Source: Paradesertivirga superstes (GTDB lineage: Bacteria > Bacteroidota > Bacteroidia > Sphingobacteriales > Sphingobacteriaceae). Taken from it: a stretch of 64,000 nt of DNA. The notes beneath the pieces are model-generated. The model was not told the origin of the DNA, ran no database searches, and saw only the letters and a list, made by a program, of their open reading frames with translations. Below are positions 33,758 through 41,810 of the stretch, piece by piece. The first letter of the stretch is position 1; each line of letters begins with the position of its first letter. The stretch is from positions 310,001 to 374,000 of the forward strand of contig NZ_JBBJCN010000005.1 in the NCBI RefSeq assembly GCF_037622515.1. Direction: 5' to 3'. Position numbers and translations under genes: made by a program.

Positions 33758-34774
33758 ATGAAAAATATAATCACGGCATTGCTGCTGGTGGCATCGGTAA
33801 ATGTTATGGCTCAGGGTGCTGCAGAAATGAAAAAGTTACCCAACGGACTTAAATACAAAATATATACGTCCAATAGTGGCCCTAAAATTAAATTGAATGA
33901 TATTATCACGTTTAACTTCCTCCAAAAAACTGATAAAGACTCAATATTAGTTAACTCTTTCGAAGCAAACCGGCCTGCAACTATCCAGGTGCAGCCTGCA
34001 CGGAATATTGCGGACCTCATGGACTTTTTTCCCTTATTGGCGTTGAATGACAGTGCTATTGTTAGTATTCCAACGGATTCTATTTTTAATAATCCTGAAA
34101 TGCAACGTCCACCATTCCTGCCTCAGGGAAGCGCTTTGCTGATTACCGTAAAGATTAATAAAATTCAGTCTTTAGAGGAAGCAAAGGCCGATCAGCAGAA
34201 GATGATGGACGAACTTAAAAGTAAGGAGCTTTCATCTCTGGCTAAATATCTGGCCGATAATAAGGTTAATGCTATAAAAACGACTTCTGGATTAAGATAC
34301 CTTATCACAAAACCATCTGTAAAACCAAAACCTGTTAAAGGAGATACAGTTTTAGTAAATTATATTGGCAGAACATTAGAGGGGAAAGTTTTTGATTCCA
34401 GTATAGAAGCAGAAGCGAAAAAAGCAAATCTTGAGCAGCCAGGCAGAAATTATGAACCAATAAGTGTTGTAGTTGGCCAGGGAAGTGTTATTCCCGGCTG
34501 GGAAGAAGGTATCGTGCTGTTAAATGAAGGTTCTAAAGCGAAGTTCATTATACCTTCCGATTTAGCCTATGGTCCTCAGGGTGCAGGTCAGGACATCGCT
34601 CCATTTTCAACTCTGGTGTTTGATCTGGAAATTGTAAAGGTTAAGCGTCCGAAAAAAGTGGCAGCAACAGTCGTTAAAAAACCAGCAGCCAAGCCGGTAG
34701 CGAAAAAACCTATTGCGAAAAAGCCTGCGACAAAAACAGCGCCAGTAAAAGCTGCCGCAACGAAGAAGAATTGA
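33758..34774 (+). CDS. Secreted FKBP-type peptidyl-prolyl isomerase with Lys/Ala/Pro tail
   Basis: 338 residues, a paralogue of the preceding gene: signal peptide MKNIITALLLVASVNVMAQ (no lipobox Cys), divergent N-terminal FKBP-like domain (LNDIITFNFLQKTDKDS), a Lys-rich linker, and a C-terminal FKBP domain (KGDTVLVNYIGRTLEGKVFDS, VVGQGSVIPGWEEGIVLLNEG, DLAYGPQGAGQDIAPFSTLV). The last 40 residues are a low-complexity tail of KKPAAKPVAKKP units, like histone-type tails, probably binding anionic polymers. The pair shows one lipid-anchored and one soluble copy. Confidence 0.92.
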   Translation: MKNIITALLLVASVNVMAQGAAEMKKLPNGLKYKIYTSNSGPKIKLNDIITFNFLQKTDKDSILVNSFEANRPATIQVQPARNIADLMDFFPLLALNDSAIVSIPTDSIFNNPEMQRPPFLPQGSALLITVKINKIQSLEEAKADQQKMMDELKSKELSSLAKYLADNKVNAIKTTSGLRYLITKPSVKPKPVKGDTVLVNYIGRTLEGKVFDSSIEAEAKKANLEQPGRNYEPISVVVGQGSVIPGWEEGIVLLNEGSKAKFIIPSDLAYGPQGAGQDIAPFSTLVFDLEIVKVKRPKKVAATVVKKPAAKPVAKKPIAKKPATKTAPVKAAATKKN

Positions 34775-34797
34775 TTTTAAAGACATCTCAAATCCGG

Positions 34798-34824
34798 AGC
34801 CTCCTGCATAAGGGGGCTTTTTTA
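34798..34824 (+). terminator. Terminator between FKBP and dnaK genes
   Basis: Stem AGCCTCC with GGGGGCT (one G-T pair), seven-base loop, then seven Ts. Confidence 0.8.
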
Positions 34825-34963
34825 TTGGGTCATTTTGTCACTCTGTCACTGTATGGATAAAAAACATTGACATAAGACTGTCAATCTGTTTGCATAATAT
34901 TATTGGCATAAGGCTTGATAACTATTGTTGAATATTTATTGAAAAAAATTAAACATACATATC

Positions 34964-36874
34964 ATGTCAAAAATTATTGGTATCGACTTAGGAACAACTA
35001 ACTCCTGTGTAGCAGTAATGGAAGGTAATGAGCCGGTTGTTATTTCGAACAGCGAAGGCAAACGTACCACACCATCTATTGTAGCTTTTGTAGAAAATGG
35101 TGAACGGAAAGTTGGTGATCCTGCAAAACGTCAGGCTATCACTAATCCTAAAAAAACTATTTATTCCATAAAGCGCTTCATGGGAAATAGCCACAATGAA
35201 GTTGCAAAAGAAATCAGTCGTGTGCCTTACGCTGTAGTGAAGGGTGATAACAACACACCACGTGTTGAGATAGACGACCGTAAATATACTCCTCAGGAGA
35301 TTTCTGCAATGATTCTTCAGAAAATGAAGAAAACAGCTGAAGACTTTTTAGGTCATGAAGTAACTGATGCGGTAATTACCGTTCCGGCTTATTTTAATGA
35401 TGCTCAGCGTCAGGCTACAAAAGAAGCGGGTGAAATTGCTGGTTTAAACGTTAAGCGTATAATTAACGAGCCTACCGCAGCAGCTTTGGCTTATGGATTG
35501 GATAAAGCTCACAGAGATATGAAAATTGTTGTGTTTGACTGCGGTGGTGGTACACATGACGTTTCTGTTCTTGAACTTGGCGATGGTGTTTTTGAAGTAA
35601 AATCTACAGACGGTGATACTCACTTAGGTGGTGATGACTTTGATCAGGTAATTATTGACTGGTTAGCAGATGAATTCAAATCTGAAAACGGAATGGACCT
35701 TGCAAAAGACGCAATGGCTCTTCAACGTTTGAAAGAAGCTGCCGAAAAAGCAAAAATTGAACTTTCCAGTTCTAACCAGACTGAGATTAACCTGCCATAT
35801 ATAACTGCAGATCAGAGTGGTCCAAAGCACCTTGTACGTACTTTAAGCCGTTCTAAATTTGAGCAATTAGCTGATAGTTTAATTAAGCGTACTATTGAAC
35901 CTTGTCGTTCTGCATTAAAAAATGCAGGTCTGTCTACGTCAGATATTGATGAGATTATCCTGGTGGGTGGTTCTACACGTATTCCTGCTATTCAGGATGC
36001 TGTTAAAGCTTTCTTTGGAAAAGAGCCTTCAAAAGGTGTTAACCCGGATGAGGTTGTGGCAATTGGCGCTGCAATTCAAGGAGGTGTATTAACAGGAGAG
36101 GTAAAAGATGTATTGCTTCTTGACGTTACCCCGCTTTCTTTAGGTATTGAAACTATGGGTGGTGTAATGACCAAATTAATCGAGTCAAATACTACTATTC
36201 CATCTAAAAAGTCGGAGACCTTCTCTACAGCGTCGGATAATCAGCCATCAGTTGAGATCCACATTCTGCAGGGTGAGCGCCCGATGGCTAGTCAGAACCG
36301 TACAATTGGAAGATTCCATTTAGACGGAATTCCGCCTGCACCACGCGGAGTACCTCAAATCGAAGTAACATTTGATATTGATGCTAATGGAATTTTACAC
36401 GTAGGAGCAAAAGATAAAGCTACTGGTAAAGAGCAGAAGATCCGTATAGAGGCTTCTTCAGGCTTATCTGATGAAGATATCCAAAAGATGAAACAAGAAG
36501 CTGAGGCGAATGCTGAGGCGGATAAAAAAGCCAGAGAGGAAGTAGATCAGTTAAATGCTGCTGACGCTTTGATTTTCTCAACTGAAAAACAGCTGAAAGA
36601 GTATGGCGATAAAATTTCTGCTGATAAGAAAGCTCCTATTGAGGAATCTTTAACTAAATTGAAAGCAGCACATGCTTCCAGAAGCTTTGCAGATATTGAG
36701 ACAGCTCAAACAGAATTAAATGCTGCATGGGCTGCTGCTTCCGAAGAGATGTATAAAGCTACAGAAGGCGCAGGTGCACAAGCACAGGGCGCTCAGCCAG
36801 GTGCTGAAGGTCAGGCGACATCGAATGATGCCGGTGACACTGTAACAGATGTAGACTTCGAAGAAGTGAAATAA
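34964..36874 (+). CDS. dnaK: Chaperone protein DnaK (Hsp70)
   Basis: 636 residues. ATPase motifs: GIDLGTTNSCVAV, VITVPAYFNDAQRQATKEAG, the phosphate-2 loop FDCGGGTHDVSVLELG and LVGGSTRIPAIQ. The linker DVLLLDVTPLSLGIETMGG leads to the substrate-binding domain and lid. The C-terminus has the acidic end TDVDFEEVK. Oddity: the phosphate-2 loop is CGGGTHD where the E. coli form is LGGGTFD; I believe this variant occurs in related genera. dnaJ and grpE are not adjacent. A TTGACA-n6-TGTCAA palindrome lies at 34869-34886 upstream. Confidence 0.98.
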   Translation: MSKIIGIDLGTTNSCVAVMEGNEPVVISNSEGKRTTPSIVAFVENGERKVGDPAKRQAITNPKKTIYSIKRFMGNSHNEVAKEISRVPYAVVKGDNNTPRVEIDDRKYTPQEISAMILQKMKKTAEDFLGHEVTDAVITVPAYFNDAQRQATKEAGEIAGLNVKRIINEPTAAALAYGLDKAHRDMKIVVFDCGGGTHDVSVLELGDGVFEVKSTDGDTHLGGDDFDQVIIDWLADEFKSENGMDLAKDAMALQRLKEAAEKAKIELSSSNQTEINLPYITADQSGPKHLVRTLSRSKFEQLADSLIKRTIEPCRSALKNAGLSTSDIDEIILVGGSTRIPAIQDAVKAFFGKEPSKGVNPDEVVAIGAAIQGGVLTGEVKDVLLLDVTPLSLGIETMGGVMTKLIESNTTIPSKKSETFSTASDNQPSVEIHILQGERPMASQNRTIGRFHLDGIPPAPRGVPQIEVTFDIDANGILHVGAKDKATGKEQKIRIEASSGLSDEDIQKMKQEAEANAEADKKAREEVDQLNAADALIFSTEKQLKEYGDKISADKKAPIEESLTKLKAAHASRSFADIETAQTELNAAWAAASEEMYKATEGAGAQAQGAQPGAEGQATSNDAGDTVTDVDFEEVK

Positions 36875-36896
36875 ATTTTATAGAATTAACTAAATA

Positions 36897-36930
36897 AAAA
36901 CCGTTCCATTAAGTTGGAGCGGTTTTTTTT
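36897..36930 (+). terminator. dnaK terminator
   Basis: AACCGTTCCA and TGGAGCGGTT arms with one mismatch, six-base loop, followed by eight Ts. Confidence 0.85.
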
Positions 36931-37008
36931 ATACCCCGGACTATTGATGTTGTGATAATAGCTATAGTAATTTTACAAAGGGGTTTATTTTCTTGTTGTC
37001 TTAATGGT

Positions 37009-37016
37009 TAACTTTG
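37009..37016 (+). promoter_or_regulatory. -7 promoter element of the glutathione peroxidase gene
   Basis: TAACTTTG, perfect match to TAnnTTTG, 22 bases before the ATG. Confidence 0.55.
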
Positions 37017-37038
37017 TCAAAATTGAAAAAAAGAAATT

Positions 37039-37551
37039 ATGAAAGTTCTTGTATTCCTTCTTCTGACTTTATTTATTGCACCAACGCAGTCTGTACATGA
37101 TTTCAAAATAAAAACCATTGATGGTAAGTCTCTTTCTCTGAAAAAATTTAAAGGGAAGAAAATTTTAATTGTGAATACTGCTTCGAAGTGTGGCTACACC
37201 CCTCAATATACTGAATTACAGAAATTGTCGGAGCAATACAAAGGCAAGCTGGTTGTGATCGGGATTCCAGCTAACAACTTCAAAGACCAGGAACCGGGAT
37301 CAAACCTAACCATTAAGGAGTTCTGCAAACAGAATTACGGAGTGTCTTTTACGCTGGGTGAAAAGATGAGTGTAAAAGGCGACGATATGGCGCAATTATT
37401 TAAATATCTTACTTCTGTTGATAATCCTGATTTTAAGGGCGACATTAAATGGAATTTTGAGAAGTTTTTAATTGATGAAAACGGCAAGTTGATTCATCGT
37501 TTTCGTTCTGCAGTGAAACCATTGTCCCCTGAGCTTACTAAGTATCTGTAA
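37039..37551 (+). CDS. Glutathione peroxidase-family thiol peroxidase (Cys type), exported
   Basis: 170 residues. An 18-residue signal-like N-terminus (MKVLVFLLLTLFIAPTQS) precedes the thioredoxin fold. The peroxidatic Cys51 in VNTASKCGYTPQY replaces selenocysteine; the FCKQNYGVSF segment carries the probable resolving Cys and the WNFEKFLID triad Trp/Asn is present. Cys-type members usually use thioredoxin rather than glutathione, fitting a bacillithiol organism. Transcribed alone between the dnaK terminator and tRNA-Val. Confidence 0.93.
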   Translation: MKVLVFLLLTLFIAPTQSVHDFKIKTIDGKSLSLKKFKGKKILIVNTASKCGYTPQYTELQKLSEQYKGKLVVIGIPANNFKDQEPGSNLTIKEFCKQNYGVSFTLGEKMSVKGDDMAQLFKYLTSVDNPDFKGDIKWNFEKFLIDENGKLIHRFRSAVKPLSPELTKYL

Positions 37552-37582
37552 AAAAGGCAGTTAAAATTATTGTAAAATTTAT

Positions 37583-37613
37583 TTTGAATAATAGACTAAG
37601 CCTCCTATATTTG
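37583..37613 (+). promoter_or_regulatory. Promoter of tRNA-Val
   Basis: -33 TTTG at 37583-37586 and -7 TATATTTG at 37606-37613 with 19 bases between; the tRNA starts 14 bases later. A complete match to the Bacteroidota promoter. Confidence 0.75.
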
Positions 37614-37627
37614 CAGTCCCAAACGAG

Positions 37628-37702
37628 GGGAGATTAGCTCAGCTGGTTCAGAGCATCTGCCTTACAAGCAGAGGGTCACTGGTTCGAACCCAGTATCTCC
37701 CA
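37628..37702 (+). tRNA. tRNA-Val (anticodon TAC)
   Basis: All arms pair: acceptor GGGAGAT/ATCTCCC, D stem GCTC/GAGC, anticodon stem TCTGC/GCAGA around loop CTTACAA (anticodon TAC, Val), T arm ACTGG-TTCGAAC-CCAGT. Discriminator A at 37702; CCA is not encoded. No duplicate of the 3' end was found downstream, so there is no sign of an integration. Confidence 0.97.
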
Positions 37703-37744
37703 CAACGAAAGCCCTTCAGATTAAGTTTCTGAGGGGTTTGTTGT
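37703..37744 (+). terminator. Terminator after tRNA-Val
   Basis: CAACGAAAGCCCTTCAGA pairs imperfectly with TCTGAGGGGTTTGTTG, then TTTT. It ends the tRNA transcript. Confidence 0.75.
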
Positions 37745-38196
37745 TTTAAAGCCAGGGCGCGGAAAGTGCGGAAACCATCAGTTTTGTAAAGCGTGTTTGT
37801 ACATGATCACTAGACGAACAAAGATCTAAAAAGGCAGAGAAGCTGCCATTAATAAATACTTACCATTAAATAAAAACAACTGAGATACCCGCTGGTCTAT
37901 ACAGGCTTCTGTATTATCATCAATATTCACTACTCCTCTGGTTGGCTTTGCAGTAATATATTATTTAAATCCAGAGCAAAGTAATCGTTTTGACCTAAGT
38001 TGAAAATTTTGGTGTTTGCAAACAGAGGAGTAAAATGTCCAGAAGAGATATGACATTACTTACCTCTGATAGTTTATGTTTATCATCGGTTCCTTGTTTC
38101 TAGTGTGGCTCATATTTTCAATGGCAGACTCTTTAGATTCAGATGCATTAATGTATTTTTATATCCTAAATATTCATTCTTAGACCGAAACTAAAC
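37745..38196. other. 452-base gap, no convincing gene
   Basis: AT-rich. The only features are a perfect palindrome GTTTGCAAAC (38014-38023) and a 10-base inverted pair TACTCCTCTG (near 37930) and CAGAGGAGTA (near 38025). A minus-strand open stretch of 44 codons at 37826-37960 has no start and no similarity I recognise; the region may hold a decayed gene. Confidence 0.4.
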
Positions 38197-39171
38197 ATGT
38201 TAGATTCCTATATCAAAGCGATATTGGACAATAGTCCGGAAAGCATCGTGCTTATTGGAAAGAACCATGAAGTTCTAGCCTACAACAAAACTATTAGTAA
38301 GGTTCTGAAGCAATATCATGGGAGAGAGGTTAAGGTTAATGACTTGTATTATCCCGACTTCGTTATTGAAGCGAATAAAAAACTATATCTAGACACTTTC
38401 AACAGAGCTATCAGAGGCGAATCTGTAACAGTTGAAGATCTAACGGAGAATGAAAATGTTTCAATCTGGTTTGAATATCGAATGACTCCGGTATACGATG
38501 CTCAAGATATTCTACTTGGCGTTACTTTAAGTGCAAAAGATATTACAACCAGGAAAAAGTACGAGATTAGCTTGAAAGAGAGTGAGATCCGATTTAGGAA
38601 AATATCGAATTTGGCACCAATCGGGATTTTAATAACAGATGAAAAACTTGGGATTACTTATGCTAATAATTCAGCTCGTACGATCTTTGACTATGAAGCA
38701 GGAGAACTCACCAGTCTTTCGCTGTCCGATCTGATTAATGGCCTTTCATTTAATGAAAACAGTGGAATAAATACAGACTCAGTCAGCTTCGAAACAGAAA
38801 AGCCCGTGTTTTATCAAGAACACTTTGAGGGACGGAGTAAGAACGGTAGAAAAGTTGACATCCTCTTGAGTTCAAGCACCTTTCATAGTAAGGAAAAGCT
38901 ATTCTACATCTTTATTATTCAGGATGTTACAGATGCAATGATGAAAGAAAATAAGATTTCTCAGCAAAATGACAAGTTGAGAGATATCGCGTGGTCTCAG
39001 GCACACATAATAAGAGCGCCTTTGGCGAATATTATGGGTATCATATCCTTATTTGAAGACAAAAACGTGGATATGGATCAATTAGAAAGGGACACCATGA
39101 ATCGGGCGCTGATTCAAAGTGCTAAAGATCTCGATAAAGTCATTTGTGAGATTATAAAGAAGGCTGAATAG
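38197..39171 (+). CDS. PAS-PAS-HisKA sensor protein lacking an ATPase domain
   Basis: 324 residues: first PAS (about 1-125, ending GVTLSAKDITTRKKYE, a PAS-associated PAC), second PAS (about 130-255, IGILITDEKLGITYANNSA to IIQDVTDAMMKEN), a short coiled linker, and an H-box with QAHIIRAPLANIMGIISLF where His270 is the possible phospho-acceptor. The protein ends 55 residues later with no HATPase_c domain (no N, G1 or F boxes). No transmembrane segment, so it is cytoplasmic. Such HisKA-only proteins are common in Sphingobacteriaceae and may dimerise with, or be phosphorylated by, another kinase. Confidence 0.85.
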   Translation: MLDSYIKAILDNSPESIVLIGKNHEVLAYNKTISKVLKQYHGREVKVNDLYYPDFVIEANKKLYLDTFNRAIRGESVTVEDLTENENVSIWFEYRMTPVYDAQDILLGVTLSAKDITTRKKYEISLKESEIRFRKISNLAPIGILITDEKLGITYANNSARTIFDYEAGELTSLSLSDLINGLSFNENSGINTDSVSFETEKPVFYQEHFEGRSKNGRKVDILLSSSTFHSKEKLFYIFIIQDVTDAMMKENKISQQNDKLRDIAWSQAHIIRAPLANIMGIISLFEDKNVDMDQLERDTMNRALIQSAKDLDKVICEIIKKAE

Positions 39172-39968
39172 GCTTAGTCCAAAATTTAAATAACTTTTTA
39201 TAATCAATAATACGTTTTAAAAACGTAGCCTTCACTGAAGCCTCTAAAAGATACCGAGCATAAATCCTCAAACCCGATCTTTTATTCAATCACACTGTGT
39301 TGGTCTAATTCTGTATAGGGGTAAAGAGCGGGTGTAACTAAAAATTAATGGATCGGGCTCCAAATTAATTGGAATGCTTTCAAAAAGAAAGGTCTTCAAA
39401 CGGGGAGAATGAAGACCTTTTAACTAACCAATTATAAACCTGAGACAAATATACAGTAATTGCCATAATTGCAAGAAATATTTAAAATATTTAACATTTT
39501 TTTAATTGCTGTGCAGGAAGGTTGCTAAAATAAGAAAGCCACTACTTTTCTAAGTAATGGCTTTTAGGTGTATTTGGATAGTTTGGTTTTTAAAAGTACG
39601 TTTTTTTATGATATTATCAAATTTTATTAAAAAAAGCGTAGTTTTTTTAATGAAATACTAAATTAGCATCACGATGCAATATTGCCTTCTTTATATAGTT
39701 AGAGGATAATTGTACTGGTTCAGTATTTTTTTTTTCATTTTTATTTTGTATCCGTAGATTAATCTCTGCATTTATTAAGCTTAAAAATTAATCTAAAATT
39801 GAAAATAATGGGCTGGCGAGCTCCAAAGTTTTCAAATAATTTAAATTATTATAAAAAACGAAAAAAAATGCGTTGATTAGTAAACTTAAAATCATCTCTG
39901 TAAAGGGTTATTTAAGACATTTAAAAAATTGTTGAATTTTATATATTAGAGCTTAAACTTAAAAAAAC
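39172..39968. other. 797-base AT-rich gap with several hairpins
   Basis: No gene was found. It contains a 17-base palindrome at 39211-39227 (TACGTTTT-A-AAAACGTA), a terminator-like hairpin at 39388-39421 (AAAGGTCTTC/GAAGACCTTT), another at 39536-39564 (AAGCCACTACTT/AAGTAATGGCTT), and a U-rich inverted repeat at 39597-39640. A small RNA between 39422 and 39564, ended by the third hairpin, is possible but unsupported. Confidence 0.5.
39388..39421 (+). terminator. Hairpin terminator-like element in the gap
   Basis: Perfect 10-base stem AAAGGTCTTC/GAAGACCTTT, 13-base loop, then TTAA. The following bases ACTAACCAATTATAAACC look like a recurring motif, but I cannot verify this. Confidence 0.5.
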
Positions 39969-40148
39969 ATGGAAAAATACAATCAGTTAAAAAGCCTTCT
40001 TGCATCAGTAGAAGAAGATGCCGACAAATTTTATAACAAAGGAGTTAATGCTGCGGGAACTCGCGTTCGTAAAGCTTTACAAGACATGAAAGCACTTGCT
40101 TCTGATATGAGAAAAGAAGTAACTGACATTAAGAATAAAGAGAAATAA
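39969..40148 (+). CDS. Histone H1-like (Hc1-type) small DNA-binding protein
   Basis: A 59-residue protein starting MEKYNQLKSLLASVEEDADK, with the GVNAAGTRVRKALQDMK core typical of Bacteroidota histone H1-like proteins and a basic C-terminus ending DIKNKEK. The helical, lysine/arginine-rich sequence suggests nucleoid binding. It is very short but the family normally is about 55-60 residues. A strong terminator follows at 40167. Confidence 0.85.
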   Translation: MEKYNQLKSLLASVEEDADKFYNKGVNAAGTRVRKALQDMKALASDMRKEVTDIKNKEK

Positions 40149-40166
40149 AAAGTTTAATTCTTTCTG

Positions 40167-40201
40167 GAAAGCCGCCTCACAATATTTGCGAGGCGGCTTT
40201 C
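40167..40201 (+). terminator. Terminator after the H1-like gene
   Basis: Perfect 12-base stem GAAAGCCGCCTC with GAGGCGGCTTTC, 11-base loop, followed by a T-rich stretch. Confidence 0.85.
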
Positions 40202-40418
40202 TGTTGTATTGTTTTTTCATCTTGTTTTACTTCGGGCACTAATTTTCACGTCTTCCTTCCAGTACGGTGTTGAGTTAATTCACCTCTTCCTTTAGATCTA
40301 AGCCGCGGCATTTTTCTTGCAATTTCTTCACCTCTCCGGCTCTTATAATATTTATAGTCTACTAGGATCGCAAATAATTATTCTAATTAGCTTAAAACTT
40401 GATTTTAGTTTTTTGCTT

Positions 40419-40432
40419 CTGATAATAATCAG
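40419..40432 (+). promoter_or_regulatory. FNR/CRP-like box upstream of the PepSY-like gene
   Basis: CTGATAATAATCAG, an exact TGAT-N4-ATCA palindrome, 88 bases before the ATG at 40520. A weaker TAAT-CATT-ATCA follows at 40442-40453. Unlike the other four sites in this island, TTTG is not at the fixed distance downstream, so the promoter here is uncertain. Confidence 0.5.
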
Positions 40433-40519
40433 TGAAGTATGTAATCATTATCAGGGATAATAAACTCATTCCTTCTGAAATTTACAGCCTCATGTACTTT
40501 AAGTCTAAATACGAATATC

Positions 40520-41062
40520 ATGAAAACTCAATTTAACTTATGTAATGCAGCAGTAATAGTATTCTTACTGTGTGCCCTCAATGTTTCTGGTCAGGTGGGA
40601 AATATTGATACTTCGTCTAAAATAATTGATACCTTATCTGCCGGAAATATTGATACTCTGCCTACTGTATTAATTACGAGCTCCTCATCTGTCAATCAAA
40701 AAGTATCACAGGCTTTCAACAAAGATTTTCAAAATGCTTTATCACCCAAATGGTTTGAGATTAATAAAAGATATCTGGTGAAATTTATCTCTGAAGACCA
40801 AAGGAATACGGCCCTGTATAATAAAAGAGGATATTTAATTTACCATATTAGTTACGGCACCGAAAAGAATCTTCCGGTAATTGTAAAAAATCAAATTCTG
40901 GCGCAATATCCTAATGCTAACATCAATACCGCTATTCACGTAATTCAAAACAATAGAAAAATTTGGGTGGTAAGTCTGGAGCAAGATAAATATTATGTTT
41001 TGGCCCGGATCGAAGAAGATCAGCTTGACGAAGTAGACCGATTTAAAAATGCTTCAATGTAA
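40520..41062 (+). CDS. Secreted PepSY-like protein
   Basis: 180 residues: signal peptide (VIVFLLCALNVSG-Q), a Thr/Ser/Asp-rich linker with two IDTL repeats, then a domain of about 110 residues with the PepSY-like pattern (VSQAFNKDFQNALSPKWFEI, YLIYHISYGTEKNLPVIVKN, LAQYPNANINTAIHVI). Proteins of this kind in Bacteroidota are induced under stress and are of unknown function. It is 35 bases upstream of a DUF892 gene and may share its transcript. FNR-like box at 40419. Confidence 0.75.
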   Translation: MKTQFNLCNAAVIVFLLCALNVSGQVGNIDTSSKIIDTLSAGNIDTLPTVLITSSSSVNQKVSQAFNKDFQNALSPKWFEINKRYLVKFISEDQRNTALYNKRGYLIYHISYGTEKNLPVIVKNQILAQYPNANINTAIHVIQNNRKIWVVSLEQDKYYVLARIEEDQLDEVDRFKNASM

Positions 41063-41097
41063 TATGGTATTTCAATGAATGGGTAAATTGAATCATT

Positions 41098-41604
41098 ATG
41101 AGAGCCATAAATACACTCAATGACCTTATAAGCTATTATTTGCAGTCGTTATTGGATACTGAAATGAGATGGTCTGAAGAGATGGATGCCGTTTTATTTG
41201 AAGTTTGGTCACCTGATTTGATATCACTTTTAATTAAATACGAAGGTCTTTCCAGAAACCACCTCAGAATTTTGGGCGAAACTTTGGAGGGATTTCATAA
41301 TGGAGAATGTTTTAAGGAGGGACTAGCGATAGATGGATTAATTGAGGAAATGAAGGAGTTTATTAAAATAACAACAGATCCTCAGGTTAAAGATGCAGCC
41401 ATACTTGTTTTTCATCAATGTGTCGTACATTACAAAATCGCTCTGTATGGTACGGTGATCTCCTATGCAAGTATTTTAAAAATAGATGAAATACTCACGG
41501 TCATAAGTCATTTGCTAGAAGAGGAAAAGACAGCTGATAATGTTTTTACTCATCTTGCCGAAACCAAGATTAATCCCAGTGCACGATCTCCCTTATTGCA
41601 ATAG
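41098..41604 (+). CDS. DUF892 (YciE/YciF) ferritin-like protein
   Basis: 168 residues, four-helix bundle pattern of the YciF family, stress proteins with a di-iron-like site. Conserved segments: SLLDTEMRWSEEM, LRILGETLEGF and VFHQCVVHYKIALYGTV. In the last helix the family's usual HYE is HYK, so a Glu ligand is replaced by Lys. A paralogue lies at 47108. Probable operon with the PepSY-like gene. Confidence 0.82.
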   Translation: MRAINTLNDLISYYLQSLLDTEMRWSEEMDAVLFEVWSPDLISLLIKYEGLSRNHLRILGETLEGFHNGECFKEGLAIDGLIEEMKEFIKITTDPQVKDAAILVFHQCVVHYKIALYGTVISYASILKIDEILTVISHLLEEEKTADNVFTHLAETKINPSARSPLLQ

Positions 41605-41713
41605 AGAATTGTCTATTGAAAGTATTAATTATGGCGAAGAAAGTAGTACGTGCTTTTTTTAAACCGCCTTCTGTTAATTGATCCTGTTGTTTTGACTTTT
41701 CGCTTGTTGTAAC

Positions 41714-41757
41714 CTGATCATAATCAATATATTACTTGATAAAATGGGGGTATTTTG
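41714..41757 (+). promoter_or_regulatory. FNR/CRP-like box and promoter of ftsH
   Basis: Box CTGATCATAATCAA at 41714-41727 (exact TGAT-N4-ATCA) and the element TATTTTG ending in TTTG at 41754-41757, i.e. 40 bases from the start of the box, the same as in the other stress promoters. The -7 TA is one base closer than consensus. Confidence 0.6.
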
Positions 41758-41810
41758 AGTCCGGTATTTTGTTTATTTGTCCTTTAACGATGAAATAAAG
41801 GGCGATTCAT

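Larger units (their letters stand above)
40149..40519. other. 371-base gap with FNR-like box
   Basis: Holds the H1-gene terminator at its left end and the promoter region of the PepSY-like gene at its right end. No further gene was seen. Confidence 0.5.

Noticed and set aside
37826..37960. 44-codon minus-strand open stretch in the gap after tRNA-Val
   Set aside because: No ATG, no family, flanked by stops; could be a decayed gene but cannot be supported.
37628..38196. tRNA-Val 3' end as an integration site for an island
   Set aside because: No repeat of the tRNA 3' end found and no integrase nearby, so the island at 38197 cannot be tied to integration there.
41631..41681. 16-codon frame MAKKVVRAFFKPPSVN upstream of ftsH
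   Set aside because: Too short and without conservation evidence; lies in the promoter region.
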